Source: Prevotellaceae bacterium (GTDB lineage: Bacteria > Bacteroidota > Bacteroidia > Bacteroidales > Paludibacteraceae). Taken from it: 32,186 nucleotides of DNA. Below the pieces are notes generated by a model, which was not told the DNA's origin, searched no databases, and saw only the letters and a program-made list of their open reading frames with translations. Below, one piece after another: positions 23,474-31,946 of the stretch; the stretch's first letter is position 1, and each line of letters starts with the position of its first letter. The stretch spans positions 1 through 32,186 of the forward strand of contig JAISWT010000156.1 of NCBI GenBank assembly GCA_031271005.1, in the 5' to 3' direction. Position numbers and translations under genes: made by a program.

Positions 23474-24366
23474 ATGTTAATATCGGAAATTTGCAACTGA
23501 AAAACCCTGTGCTTACCGCTTCGGGGACTTTTGGTTACGGCGTTGAATTTCAGGACTTTGTAGACCTCGCGCGTTTAGGCGGAATTATTGTTAAAGGTAC
23601 AACTTTGAACGCCCGCGAAGGAAATCCATATCCGCGAATGGCTGAGACCGCAGCAGGAATGCTCAATGCTGTAGGACTGCAAAACAAGGGAGTTGCATAT
23701 TTTGCAGAAAAAATTTATCCTGAAATCAAAAATTTTGACACAAATATTATGGTTAATGTTTCGGGCTCAACTGTTGAGGAATATGTTAATACAGCGCTGC
23801 AAATCAACGAATTAGATAAAATTCCCGCTATCGAACTCAATATTTCGTGTCCAAATGTGAAGCAAGGCGGCATGGCTTTTGGTACAAATTGCGTGGCAGC
23901 AGCAGAAGTTGTTCGCGCGGTGCGGCGTGCATACCGTAAAACGTTGATAGTCAAGTTGTCTCCCAATGTTACGGACATTACCGAAATTGCGCGCGCGGTT
24001 GAAAGTGAAGGTGCAGACGCGGTCTCGCTGATAAACACGCTGCTCGGAATGGCGATTGACGCCGAGCAGCGCAAACCGAAACTTTCCACCGTAACAGGCG
24101 GACTGTCAGGTGCATGCATAAAACCGATTGCTTTGCGAATGGTGTGGCAAACGGCTAAAGCAGTGAAAATTCCCGTAATCGGCTTAGGGGGAATAATGAA
24201 CGCGCAGGATGCAGTGGAGTTTATGCTTGCAGGCGCAACTGCCATACAAACAGGCACGGCAAACTTTATCGACCCGAAAATAAGCACGAAAATAATTGAC
24301 GGAATAGCGCAATATCTTGACAAACACGGCTTTAAAAACGCCGACGACATTGTGGGACTTATCTGA
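23461..24366 (+). CDS. pyrD: Dihydroorotate dehydrogenase B, catalytic subunit (class 1B)
   Basis: A 301-aa FMN enzyme that oxidises dihydroorotate to orotate. Motifs: [16 protein letters not shown] (15-30), [34 protein letters not shown] with the catalytic Cys130 typical of class 1 (class 2 has Ser), LSPNVTDI, and [20 protein letters not shown] near the FMN phosphate. Its pairing with PyrK makes it type 1B, NAD-dependent and cytoplasmic. The gene begins inside the end of pyrK. The reading frame is complete and of usual length. Confidence 0.96.
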   Translation: MANLNVNIGNLQLKNPVLTASGTFGYGVEFQDFVDLARLGGIIVKGTTLNAREGNPYPRMAETAAGMLNAVGLQNKGVAYFAEKIYPEIKNFDTNIMVNVSGSTVEEYVNTALQINELDKIPAIELNISCPNVKQGGMAFGTNCVAAAEVVRAVRRAYRKTLIVKLSPNVTDITEIARAVESEGADAVSLINTLLGMAIDAEQRKPKLSTVTGGLSGACIKPIALRMVWQTAKAVKIPVIGLGGIMNAQDAVEFMLAGATAIQTGTANFIDPKISTKIIDGIAQYLDKHGFKNADDIVGLI

Positions 24367-24394
24367 AACATAACCGTATAACGCCAAATGCCGC

Positions 24395-24631
24395 GTTAGT
24401 TATTAGAGTGTAGAGTGTAGTTATTAGATTATAGTTATTAGATTATAGAGTTTAGAGTTTAACTAATATCTAATGTTAAGTAAAGTATGAAATGTCAAAA
24501 ATATTTATTTAAATCTCTATTAATTAACAAATTATAAATCTATTTAATAATTTACTTAACTCTAATAACTAAACTCTAAACTCTAAACTCTAATAACTAA
24601 TAACTAATAACTAATAACTAATAACTAATAT
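24395..24631. repeat. Inverted heptad repeats between pyrD and trmD
   Basis: The left half (24395-24475) is built of TTATTAG, TTAGAGT and similar units. The right half (24554-24631) carries their complements, AAACTCTAAACTCTAATAAC, and ends in a tandem TAACTAA heptamer (about five copies, 24594-24630). The two halves can pair over about 20 bases. The same units occur at 1240-1302 and 4396-4456. No coding potential is seen, and the 293-base gap holds nothing else. Confidence 0.65.
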
Positions 24632-24659
24632 AAATCAGCGACTTAATAGAACAAAAATA

Positions 24660-25331
24660 ATGCGAATAGATATAATTACAGCCGTTCCGGACTTGCTCGA
24701 AAGTCCTCTGAATCAATCTATTGTGAAGCGTGCAAGAGATAAGAAACTTGTGGAAATAGAGGTGATTAATTTGCGCGACTATACCACTAACAAGCGCCGC
24801 CGCGTAGATGATTATGCTTTTGGATTCAGCGCCGGAATGGTGTTGCAAATAGAGCCTATAGACCGCGCAATTTCGGCATTAAAAGCCCAAAGAACGTATG
24901 ACGAAATAATTTACACGTCTCCAGACGGCGATATTTTCACTCAAAAAACGGCTAACGTACTTTCGCTGACCGAGAACCTGATTTTCCTGTGCGGACATTA
25001 CAAAGGCGTTGACCATCGCGTGCGCGAACATCTCATTACCAGAGAGTTAAGTATTGGCAACTTTGTGCTGACAGGTGGTGAACTGCCCGCAGCAATGATG
25101 GTGGACGCTGTCGTGCGGCTTCTTCCGGGCGCAATTGGCGACGAGCAATCGGCATTGTCCGACTCCTTTCAGGACAACCTGCTTGCGCCACCCGTTTACA
25201 CCCGCCCTGCAAACTACAAGGGCTGGGCTGTCCCCGAAATTCTGCTCTCCGGTCATCAGGCAAAAATAGACGAGTGGAACTACGAGCAAGCGCTTGAACG
25301 CACGCAGATTTTGCGCCCCGATTTACTGTAA
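24660..25331 (+). CDS. trmD: tRNA (guanine-37-N1)-methyltransferase
   Basis: A 223-aa SPOUT-class enzyme that methylates G37 next to the anticodon with S-adenosylmethionine, preventing frameshifts. Motifs: [13 protein letters not shown] start, [18 protein letters not shown] (the usual form is GG(G/F)AGMV), [46 protein letters not shown] (knot and cofactor site), and [20 protein letters not shown] at the C-terminal domain. Length is normal. The GFSAG variant within the first glycine loop is slightly unusual but probably tolerated. The stop at 25331 faces the convergent lpxK stop 19 bases away. Confidence 0.96.
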   Translation: MRIDIITAVPDLLESPLNQSIVKRARDKKLVEIEVINLRDYTTNKRRRVDDYAFGFSAGMVLQIEPIDRAISALKAQRTYDEIIYTSPDGDIFTQKTANVLSLTENLIFLCGHYKGVDHRVREHLITRELSIGNFVLTGGELPAAMMVDAVVRLLPGAIGDEQSALSDSFQDNLLAPPVYTRPANYKGWAVPEILLSGHQAKIDEWNYEQALERTQILRPDLL

Positions 25332-25350
25332 GGGCAACAAATTACTGCCT

Positions 25351-26463
25351 CTATTTTGGTTTGTACTCCTTTTTCTCCAATGCCTTTGCTACATAGTCGC
25401 GCATTTTATTCATAAAGCGCGAATTGTGGCGTACAGGCTTTGCCTTTATCGGCAGCGCAAAGATATAAGGTTTCAGGGACTCAGGGAAATGCTTGTCATC
25501 AACTATCCGCGCAGCATCTTTGTCGGTCGTAATGATGTATTTTACAGGCAACTGAGAATTTTCAAATCCCTCGTTAAGTATCTTGTAGTCTTTTTTTGAA
25601 AAATAGTGATGATCCGGGAATCCCATAATCTGCACATTCTCAAACGTTCTGCTCAAATAAGAAAACATTGGAGTGGGGTTTGCAATTCCTGCGAACAGAA
25701 AAAGTTGAATTTCGCTTATCGGATATTCCTCTATGATGTGCTGCAACAGGACTCGCTTTTCGCCCTGTGCATCGGGGAAAACGGGTACAATATTTTCGTA
25801 TTTGTAGCGGGTCATGTAAACCGGCTGTTCAGGGTTGTTCAGTTTCTCGCGGATCCACTCCACAGGCATCATTTCATCGTCCGAAGGGCATTTTGTAACT
25901 ATAATAAAATCAGCGCGTTTGGCGTTTTCTGCATACTCGCGCAAACTGCCTGCCGGCATTATTTCATCTCCCGTATACAGATTGAAATAGTCGGTTAGCA
26001 GAATTGATAATCCGGGAATAATGGCGCGATGCTGGAAAGCATCGTCAAGCACAATCACCTGAGTATCAGGGAATTGTGCCATAATTTTTTGCACTCCTTC
26101 AACGCGGTCTTCGTCAACTGCAACCACTACATTCGGAAATTTTCGGTACATTTGATACGGCTCATCTCCGATGGTGTTGGCGGTCGCCGTGCTATCAGCC
26201 AGCCGAAAGCCCTTAGTTTTGCGCCCATAGCCGCGACTAAGTACCGCAGACTTGTATTTATCGGACAAAATATAGAGTAAAAACTCAACATGTGGAGTCT
26301 TTCCTGTCCCGCCAACCGACAAATTTCCTACGCTGATAACAGGGACATCGAAGGCAACCGATTTTAAAATTTTTCTGTCATACATATTGTTGCGAATTGA
26401 TGTTACCTTGCCATAAATCTTTGAAATACAACGATATAATTTATTATTATTGTTAAATTTCAT
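25351..26463 (-). CDS. lpxK: Tetraacyldisaccharide 4'-kinase (lipid A synthesis)
   Basis: A 370-aa inner-membrane-associated kinase adding the 4'-phosphate to the lipid A precursor. The P-loop is SVGNLSVGGTGKTPH (about 44-58), followed by SRGYGRKTKGF, TIGDEPYQMYRKF, VVVAVDEDRVEGV and VIVLDDAFQHR, all typical of LpxK. I chose the ATG at 26463 (MKFNNNNKLYRCISKIYG), because Bacteroidota LpxK proteins begin shortly before such a segment. The frame is open 35 codons further upstream to 26568, but that part is unlike the family and overlaps a promoter-like TAAATTTG at 26478-26485. Presence of lpxK shows a Gram-negative outer membrane with lipid A. Confidence 0.93.
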   Translation of the reverse strand: MKFNNNNKLYRCISKIYGKVTSIRNNMYDRKILKSVAFDVPVISVGNLSVGGTGKTPHVEFLLYILSDKYKSAVLSRGYGRKTKGFRLADSTATANTIGDEPYQMYRKFPNVVVAVDEDRVEGVQKIMAQFPDTQVIVLDDAFQHRAIIPGLSILLTDYFNLYTGDEIMPAGSLREYAENAKRADFIIVTKCPSDDEMMPVEWIREKLNNPEQPVYMTRYKYENIVPVFPDAQGEKRVLLQHIIEEYPISEIQLFLFAGIANPTPMFSYLSRTFENVQIMGFPDHHYFSKKDYKILNEGFENSQLPVKYIITTDKDAARIVDDKHFPESLKPYIFALPIKAKPVRHNSRFMNKMRDYVAKALEKKEYKPK

Positions 26464-26626
26464 ATTATTTGAAGATACAAATTTACAACATTTTTTTTTA
26501 ACCTGAAAATAATCATAAAAACTGACCATATTTTTGCGGAGAAAAACAGTGAAAAAATTGACGTGCAACGATTACTTTTTATTTACCGAAGCAAACCTCA
26601 AATTTTTTTATGTTAAATATTTTTTA

Positions 26627-26634
26627 TAATTTTG
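26627..26634 (+). promoter_or_regulatory. Candidate -7 box for efp
   Basis: TAATTTTG (TAnnTTTG), about 70 bases before the efp start codon. The -33 region is A/T-rich without a clear TTTG. Confidence 0.45.
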
Positions 26635-26705
26635 CAATCCTAAATTTTCAGAGTTGCAATATGCAATTTTAAATTGTTTATAATTTTAATTTATAATATT
26701 CAGAT

Positions 26706-27272
26706 ATGATTAATGCTCAGGATATAAAAAACGGGACGTGTATCCGCATGGATGGGCGGCTGTATTTTGTAATTGAATTTTTGCATGTTAAGCCCGGTAA
26801 GGGGAATACTTTCATGCGCACAACGCTCAAAGACGTGGTTGATGGGCGCGTTCTCGAACGCCGCTTCAATATTGGCGAAAAACTGGAAGATGTGCGCGTA
26901 GAACGGCGTATGTATCAGTTTCTGTACAAAGAAGGCGAAGACTATATTTTTATGAATCAGGAGACTTACGAGCAGCACCCGATAGCGCACAATTTGATTA
27001 ACGGCGTTGATTTTCTGCTCGAAGGAATGACTCTCGAGGCGGTTTCCGACACAAGTACGGAAACGATTTTGTATGCGGATATGCCCGTAAAGGTGCAGCA
27101 GAAAATTACTTACACAGAGCCGGGACTGCGCGGCGACACGGCTACAAACGCCACAAAACCTGCCAGCGTAGAGTCTGGGGCAACTGTGCGCGTGCCTTTG
27201 TTTGTCAACGAAGGTGAAATAATTGAAATAGATACGCGAAACGGCTCATACGTGGGGAGAGTTAAGGTATAG
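26706..27272 (+). CDS. efp: Translation elongation factor P
   Basis: A 188-aa EF-P of normal length with three beta-barrel domains, which relieves ribosome stalling at proline runs. The domain I loop FLHVKPGKGNTFMRT carries Lys32 at the position that is modified in many bacteria. EYQHP-type and GVDFLLEGMTLEAV segments mark domain II, and YTEPGLRGDTATNATKPASV with EIIEIDTRNGSYVGRV marks domain III with the usual C-terminal signature. The modification enzymes (EpmA/EpmB or EarP) are not in the window, so the kind of modification is unknown. The gene is preceded by a -7 box and followed by a lipoprotein gene after 142 bases. Confidence 0.97.
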   Translation: MINAQDIKNGTCIRMDGRLYFVIEFLHVKPGKGNTFMRTTLKDVVDGRVLERRFNIGEKLEDVRVERRMYQFLYKEGEDYIFMNQETYEQHPIAHNLINGVDFLLEGMTLEAVSDTSTETILYADMPVKVQQKITYTEPGLRGDTATNATKPASVESGATVRVPLFVNEGEIIEIDTRNGSYVGRVKV

Positions 27273-27414
27273 TTACTGCGCCGGAAACCCCATCGGCGAA
27301 CACAAAAACGGGAGAAAACTCTGTCAGGTTTTGTTTTGCCAACGCTAAAAGTGGCTGCAGGCGCTTTCGCAAGTGTAATAATTGATTTTCAATAATTTAT
27401 AAACTTTAAAACAG

Positions 27415-28323
27415 ATGAACATAATGAAAATTTCTTTGATGGCAGTTTTCGTTGCATTGCTGTTGGGTTCGTGTATCAGCAAAGCGTCTTATGACGAGAT
27501 GAAGTTACAGAACGACTCTTTGCAGAACGCTAAACACATGATAGAGAGGGAATTAGATGATTATTTTCAGGCGATGAACGAAATTTCCGACAATTTTGAT
27601 AAAATCAAAGGCGCGGAGAATGTGATTTCTGTCAATGCTCAAAACGAACTGCAAGGCGACCGCAGAGCCAAAGTAATCAACGATTTTGAATATATCAACG
27701 ACTTGATAAATACCAACCGTGAAAAAATTGCCGACCTTGAAAACAAACTCAAAAAAAGCAGTATTACTTCGGGGCAACTGCGCGAAACGGTAGCCCGCCT
27801 CACTGACGAACTAAAAGTTGCACAGGAGCGCGTGAGTACGCTCGAAGATGAACTTAAAAAGAAAGACAGCAGGATTTTTGCACTTAATACTTCTGTTGAT
27901 TCGCTAAATCTGCATATTGACGTTTTGGACGAAAATATAAGTTCGCTTGAGCAGGAAAAGCGTGAAAATCAGCGCATTATAGACGAGCAAACTTATGAAC
28001 TCAACTCGGCTTACTACTGCATAGGCACGAGCCGCGAACTCAAAAACGAAAAAATTCTGACCGCAGGCGGGCTGTTCAGCAAAGCAAAAGTGATGAAAAG
28101 CAATTTTAACAAAAGTTTTTTCACGCGGATTGACATTACTGAAACCAAGCGTATTCCATTGAACGCCGGCAAGATAAAAATAATGACAGATCACCCTGTC
28201 AATTCGTTTATACTCGAAACGGCAAATCCACTGGACAATACGGACAAGAACCTGATTCTAAAAATCAACAACGCGCAAGAATTTTGGTCGACGAGCAAGT
28301 TTCTGGTTGTGGAAGTGAGGTGA
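27415..28323 (+). CDS. Coiled-coil lipoprotein, conserved in Bacteroidota
   Basis: A 302-aa protein. The lipoprotein signal SLMAVFVALLLGSC has Cys near residue 20. Residues about 25-195 are a long heptad-rich coiled coil (DELKVAQERVSTLEDELKKK). The last ~100 residues form a globular part with AYYCIGTSRELKNEKILTAG and SFFTRIDITETKRIPLNA, which I recall from conserved uncharacterised Bacteroidota proteins. It probably sits at the inner face of the outer membrane or in the periplasm and may play a structural or scaffold role. Function unknown. It ends 28 bases before the convergent nucleoside kinase gene. Confidence 0.8.
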   Translation: MNIMKISLMAVFVALLLGSCISKASYDEMKLQNDSLQNAKHMIERELDDYFQAMNEISDNFDKIKGAENVISVNAQNELQGDRRAKVINDFEYINDLINTNREKIADLENKLKKSSITSGQLRETVARLTDELKVAQERVSTLEDELKKKDSRIFALNTSVDSLNLHIDVLDENISSLEQEKRENQRIIDEQTYELNSAYYCIGTSRELKNEKILTAGGLFSKAKVMKSNFNKSFFTRIDITETKRIPLNAGKIKIMTDHPVNSFILETANPLDNTDKNLILKINNAQEFWSTSKFLVVEVR

Positions 28324-28351
28324 AAGTTTTTGCACGCGCTTACAGTGTCTT

Positions 28352-30019
28352 TCAATATCTGAAACTGCTTCCGCCCACAAACTCGCGCAAGAGTGAGGTC
28401 GGGGGGATTTCTCTCTCCTGTATTGGAATGAAATAGTTCAGGAACTTCAGCAGGCGATGCGCTTCGGTATATTCGCTGCTTGATTTAGGGACTTCGTTAA
28501 GCACCGGTTCTGCGTGTCGTTTCAGTACTGCAAATTCAAACAAGAGTGCGCTGTTGAACATCACATCGGCGTTCTCTTGAAATGGGAAAATCCACTTCTC
28601 TTCTCCTCGGCGCACGCTGTCCCACCTGCTTATCGTTTCGCACGCCGAATATCTTCGGAAGCGGGCATCGCGGATTATGCGGCGCAGCAGGCGCGTGTCG
28701 GCGGTCGGTATCCAGTTGTGATTGTCCAAAGCGATGGTTGTAAGCGCCGAGACATATATTTTGAACAGCGCAACAGTCGGTACTTTTGCCAGCAATTCGG
28801 GGTTGAGCGCGTGAATGCCTTCAAGTATCAAAATGGTGCTCTTTTCAAGTTTCAGTTTGTCGCCCTTAAATTCGCGCTCGCCCGTCTCAAAATTATAAAA
28901 CGGCATCTGAATTTCCTCGCCGTCAAGCAGTTGCTGAATATGTTTGTTGAACAGCGGCAAATCAATAGCATTAATATCCTCGTAATCAAGTTCGCCGTTT
29001 TCGTCTTTTGGCGTTTCAATTCTGTTCACAAAATAATTGTCCATTGATATTGCAATTGGGTGCAGCCCAATCACTTGCAGTTGCACCGACAGCCGCTTGC
29101 TGAATGTGGTTTTGCCTGACGATGACGGTCCTCCAATCAGAGCAATGCGCACTTTGCCGCCGCGTGCGTGAATCATATCTGCAATATGGGCTATCTTTTT
29201 CTCGTGCAAGGCCTCAGTAATTTTTATCAAATCAAAGGACTTGTTATTTTTGCACGCCGCGTTAAAATCGCCCACGTTATTCATCTCCATAATTTTGTTC
29301 CAGCGTCCGTATTCCTTAAAAATATCGAACATTTTTTCCTGCTTAACGTAATCTTCTAATACCGAAGGATTTGAGCGGTTAGGAATGCGCAGCAACATTC
29401 CGTCGTGATACGGCTCAAGTTCATAAATATTCATGTAATCGGTAGAGGGCAGCAGCACGCCTGTATAATAATCAATATAGTTACCAATGCGGAAATAGCG
29501 CACATAAGGATTGCCCAGCGTGTCGAAGAGCCGTATCTTATCCTGCTGATTTGCCGCAGTGAACAGTTTTTTCACTTCCTCAAACTGCTTTTCTTCGCAA
29601 ATAATTTTCTCGCCGGAGGCGATAATTTCATTGACCCGCACTTTAATACGGTCTATAATTTCCTGATTAACAGCGCCTTCAAAATTATCAAGCCGGCAAT
29701 AATAGCCTTTGCAAATGGGGTGCAGAATTTTCAAATCCACGTGCGGCAGCAGTTCCGAAATCGCCTTGCACAGTACCATACACAGAGAGCGGACATAGAC
29801 ACGCATACCCGCAGGCACACTAATATCAATAAATTCAATGTCCTTAGGTTTGAAAACAGGGAAATTTAAATCCTCGACCTTGTAATTGACACGCGCCGCA
29901 ACAACAGAAAATTTCAATCTGATATTCAACGCATTATAAATTTCGAGCAACGAAATTCCCATCGGGAACTCGTGAAATTGCCGAGTGTTTTTGCAAAAAA
30001 CAGTTACAGTTCTGTTCAT
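28352..30019 (-). CDS. Nucleoside (uridine) kinase with N-terminal TGS-like and synthetase-like region
   Basis: A 555-aa protein. The C-terminal part is a uridine/phosphoribulokinase-type P-loop kinase: IALIGGPSSSGKTTFSKRL (P-loop near residues 296-305), PIAISMDNYFVNR, FYNFETGEREF and ILILEGIHALNPELL. The N-terminal ~290 residues start with a TGS-like domain (TVTVFCKNTRQFHEFPMGIS) and continue with a part related to the threonyl-tRNA synthetase editing region (HPICKGYYCRL). This fusion is usual for Bacteroidota nucleoside kinases. I chose the ATG at 30019 (MNRTVTV). The frame continues 15 codons upstream, but that stretch is a copy of an internal P-loop-adjacent segment (see the 58-bp repeat). 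It likely phosphorylates uridine or cytidine for salvage. Confidence 0.88.
   Translation of the reverse strand: MNRTVTVFCKNTRQFHEFPMGISLLEIYNALNIRLKFSVVAARVNYKVEDLNFPVFKPKDIEFIDISVPAGMRVYVRSLCMVLCKAISELLPHVDLKILHPICKGYYCRLDNFEGAVNQEIIDRIKVRVNEIIASGEKIICEEKQFEEVKKLFTAANQQDKIRLFDTLGNPYVRYFRIGNYIDYYTGVLLPSTDYMNIYELEPYHDGMLLRIPNRSNPSVLEDYVKQEKMFDIFKEYGRWNKIMEMNNVGDFNAACKNNKSFDLIKITEALHEKKIAHIADMIHARGGKVRIALIGGPSSSGKTTFSKRLSVQLQVIGLHPIAISMDNYFVNRIETPKDENGELDYEDINAIDLPLFNKHIQQLLDGEEIQMPFYNFETGEREFKGDKLKLEKSTILILEGIHALNPELLAKVPTVALFKIYVSALTTIALDNHNWIPTADTRLLRRIIRDARFRRYSACETISRWDSVRRGEEKWIFPFQENADVMFNSALLFEFAVLKRHAEPVLNEVPKSSSEYTEAHRLLKFLNYFIPIQEREIPPTSLLREFVGGSSFRY
29020..29077. repeat. 58-bp direct repeat, copy inside the kinase gene (other copy at 30010-30067)
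   Basis: Bases 29020-29077 and 30010-30067 agree at 54 of 58 positions. The internal copy encodes IGLHPIAISMDNYFVNR just after the P-loop. The second copy covers the start codon and 5' UTR of the same gene and could encode IGLHPIAILMYNYFMNR. The two lie in the same orientation, 990 bases apart. Confidence 0.9.
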
Positions 30020-30127
30020 AAAATAATTGTACATCAATATTGCAATTGGGTGCAGCCCAATCACTTGTTTCAGGCCTGAGGGGAAAAGACTAACTAAGGT
30101 TTCCCAAATAAATTATTACATATCGTT

Positions 30128-30925
30128 TCATCGTTTAAAACTCTGTGTTTCAGTCTCACCTTCTTCATCAGTATTGGATAATATCAATTCAGTTGTGGTA
30201 AGTTTAACAATCTCTAAATTAACAATGTCAATTTCTTCGATTATTTGACCTTCTTCACCCTCGCCTACCGGAGGAGATTCGAGATAAGATTTAGTTTCTA
30301 CTTCAATGCTATTGGTACTTGCCCATTTCCATTTACCAAATGTGACATCATCACCATCATCATTAATAATAAGAAATGTTCCATTTGGAGTAAATGTAAT
30401 AGTACCAAAATCATCATCAAAATAACCTTCAGGAAGATTAAATCTCCATGTATGACATAACAACTCGGTTTTATCCTGATTTCCGGTAACAATATCTTCG
30501 TCTTTTGTAATATCAAATACTTCACCATTAACTTCGATGGATGCTCCGGATTCGGATATTGTAATTTTTATTAATCCGAAGTCTCCCAGATTCAAATTAT
30601 AGACTCCACCATTTTCAGATAATGTACTATAATCCCCAAAGATGATAATGTAAACGGTATTCGGTTCGGAACTCGAAGACTTTAAAATACTATTTTCAGG
30701 AGCCGACTGTAAAGAACTCACTCGTTGCTCGATGATATACTTTTTGTCCTTAGTGAACTCAAAACTACCATACTTTGCATTGTCATTGCTGACATTCCAC
30801 TTGCCAATTAAATTCGAATTTAATTCGGATGGATTGGTTTCATTTTTTTTACATGAAACAGAGCTTGTAATCATAAACAACCCGAAAAGCACACTTAACG
30901 CCAATTTGAAAAATTTTCTTTTCAT
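30128..30925 (-). CDS. Lipocalin-like lipoprotein (two repeats)
   Basis: A 265-aa protein with a lipobox signal (SVLFGLFMITSSVSC, Cys near residue 25). Two similar lipocalin-like beta modules are visible: LIGKWNVSNDNAKYGSFEFT plus KDKKYIIEQ (about 39-68), and LLCHTWRFNLPEG with FGTITFTPNGTFLIIND and FGKWKWASTNSIEVE (about 155-215). Such GKW...FT-DG-Y modules are common in Bacteroidota surface lipoproteins of unknown function. It is transcribed towards the kinase gene. Upstream, TACCTTTG (minus strand, 31085-31092) may be its promoter. No enzyme motif is seen. Confidence 0.75.
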   Translation of the reverse strand: MKRKFFKLALSVLFGLFMITSSVSCKKNETNPSELNSNLIGKWNVSNDNAKYGSFEFTKDKKYIIEQRVSSLQSAPENSILKSSSSEPNTVYIIIFGDYSTLSENGGVYNLNLGDFGLIKITISESGASIEVNGEVFDITKDEDIVTGNQDKTELLCHTWRFNLPEGYFDDDFGTITFTPNGTFLIINDDGDDVTFGKWKWASTNSIEVETKSYLESPPVGEGEEGQIIEEIDIVNLEIVKLTTTELILSNTDEEGETETQSFKR

Positions 30926-31135
30926 CTGTTTATATTTTATTTTTTAAAGGTCAGATGGAACTCACACGACAATATAATCATAACCTTGTGTGTTTTGTTA
31001 ATCGTGTTCGTTTCATAAAAATAAAAATTAAGTTTGTTATTAAATATAAAATTGATTATTATTTGCTATTGCTGATTTTTTTTGCAAAGGTAATTTTTTT
31101 TTTGTAAAAACTAAAAATTAATTTATTATTTGTTA

Positions 31136-31278
31136 GGGGTTGTCTCAAAAGTCAAAGTTTCTTTACCACAAAGGGCACAATACTTGTCCCGCCAAAGCGG
31201 GAGGTTTCACAAAGAACACAAAGCGCCGGTTTTCAACATCTATTCTTTGTGGTAAAATTGAATTTTTGAGACAGCCCC
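31136..31278. repeat. MITE-like repeat, copy D (best preserved, one palindromic module)
   Basis: The ends are GGGGTTGTCTCAAAAGTC (from 31136) and the complement of GGGGCTGTCTCAAAAATTC (to 31278). Inside are CTTTACCACAAAGGGCACAA, then a palindromic CCCGCCAAAGCGGG module, then TTTCACAAAGAACACAAAG and TCTATTCTTTGTGGTAAA. Removal of 21 bases around the module gives a sequence aligning end to end with the reverse complement of copy A. The remaining parts of the gap 30926-31488 are A/T-rich DNA and the palindrome array. Confidence 0.8.
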
Positions 31279-31350
31279 GTACATTATTAATGGAATATTG
31301 TGAACTTTGTGGTTAGATTATCATCATAATCATTCCAATAATTGATTGCT

Positions 31351-31485
31351 CGCCTGCAATTTCAAAAAGCAGGCGTGCTTTTTGAAATTGTACGCCTGCT
31401 TTTATACAAAAGTACGCCTGCTTTTTGAAATTGCAGGCGTACTTTTAAAAATTGTTCGGTATACTTTTTTAAAAAGCAGGCGTAC
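31351..31485. repeat. Palindrome array downstream of the HU-like gene
   Basis: The 10-mer GTACGCCTGC or its complement occurs at 31369-31378 (one mismatch), 31390-31399, 31412-31421, 31433-31442 and 31476-31485, with a half copy at 31351-31357. The units are joined by TTTTTGAAATT or its complement. Perfect hairpins are 31412-31442 (10-bp stem, 11-base loop) and 31352-31374 (6-bp stem). The array begins 3 bases past the stop of the HU-like gene and may serve as its terminator or as structured DNA. Confidence 0.75.
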
Positions 31486-31488
31486 TTT

Positions 31489-31875
31489 TTACTTTGCCTT
31501 CTCGTATCTAAGAGTTGCAAGCATCTCTCTCAAATCAATACCGGGTCGGAAAGTAACTTTAGCGTCTTTGATTAACGAGGCATTGAACTTCTCGGCGGTT
31601 TCCGCGCCGCTGCTCGTGATTGCCACCTGAAACGAGCCAAAATCACCAAAGCGGACTATTTCGCCATTCGCGAGGTGCCGTTTCAGTATCTTGCTAAGGT
31701 CGTTTAACACTGCCAGCACATCACTGTCGCTAACTGTGGTGCTGCCTTCGGAAATTTCTTTGCTCAACTGACGGAAAGTCAACTCTTCGCGTGCTTTCGC
31801 AAGAGCATAAAACTTTTTCGGGGCTTCAGGATTGCCCGGATTGCCCTTTTGGGCAAGTACATACGTTACTGACAT
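31489..31875 (-). CDS. HU-related histone-like DNA-binding protein
   Basis: A 128-aa member of the Bacteroidota HU-related group (HU_rel type), longer than classic 90-aa HU. The N-terminal extension MSVTYVLAQKGNPGNPEAPK is typical, followed by the HU fold: LTFRQLSKEISEGSTTVSDS plus DVLAVLNDLSKILKRHLANG (helices) and GEIVRFGDFGSFQVAITSSG (the GDFGSF strand motif). The DNA-binding arm region lies at FNASLIKDAKVTFRPG. It probably bends or bridges DNA as a nucleoid protein. The promoter is at 31917-31946, and an unusual palindrome array follows the stop. Confidence 0.93.
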   Translation of the reverse strand: MSVTYVLAQKGNPGNPEAPKKFYALAKAREELTFRQLSKEISEGSTTVSDSDVLAVLNDLSKILKRHLANGEIVRFGDFGSFQVAITSSGAETAEKFNASLIKDAKVTFRPGIDLREMLATLRYEKAK

Positions 31876-31916
31876 ACTAATATTTATTTAAAAGTGAAAC
31901 ATTTAATTATCGGGTG

Positions 31917-31946
31917 CAAAGATAATATTTAATTAGCAATTAGCAA
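31917..31946 (-). promoter_or_regulatory. Promoter of the HU-like gene
   Basis: Minus-strand TTG (31944-31946), a 19-base spacer and TATCTTTG (31917-31924) match the Bacteroidota consensus. The -33 box lies inside an AATTAGC repeat. Confidence 0.6.

Noticed and set aside
24594-24631. CRISPR array
   Set aside because: The repeat is a 7-base tandem unit without spacers; no other direct repeat-spacer pattern in the window.
26464-26568. 35-residue N-terminal extension of LpxK
   Set aside because: Not similar to LpxK starts and contains a promoter-like box; the ATG at 26463 is preferred.
30020-30064. 15-codon extension of the nucleoside kinase
   Set aside because: It is a copy of an internal part of the same gene rather than a native N-terminus; kept as a finding, not as coding sequence.
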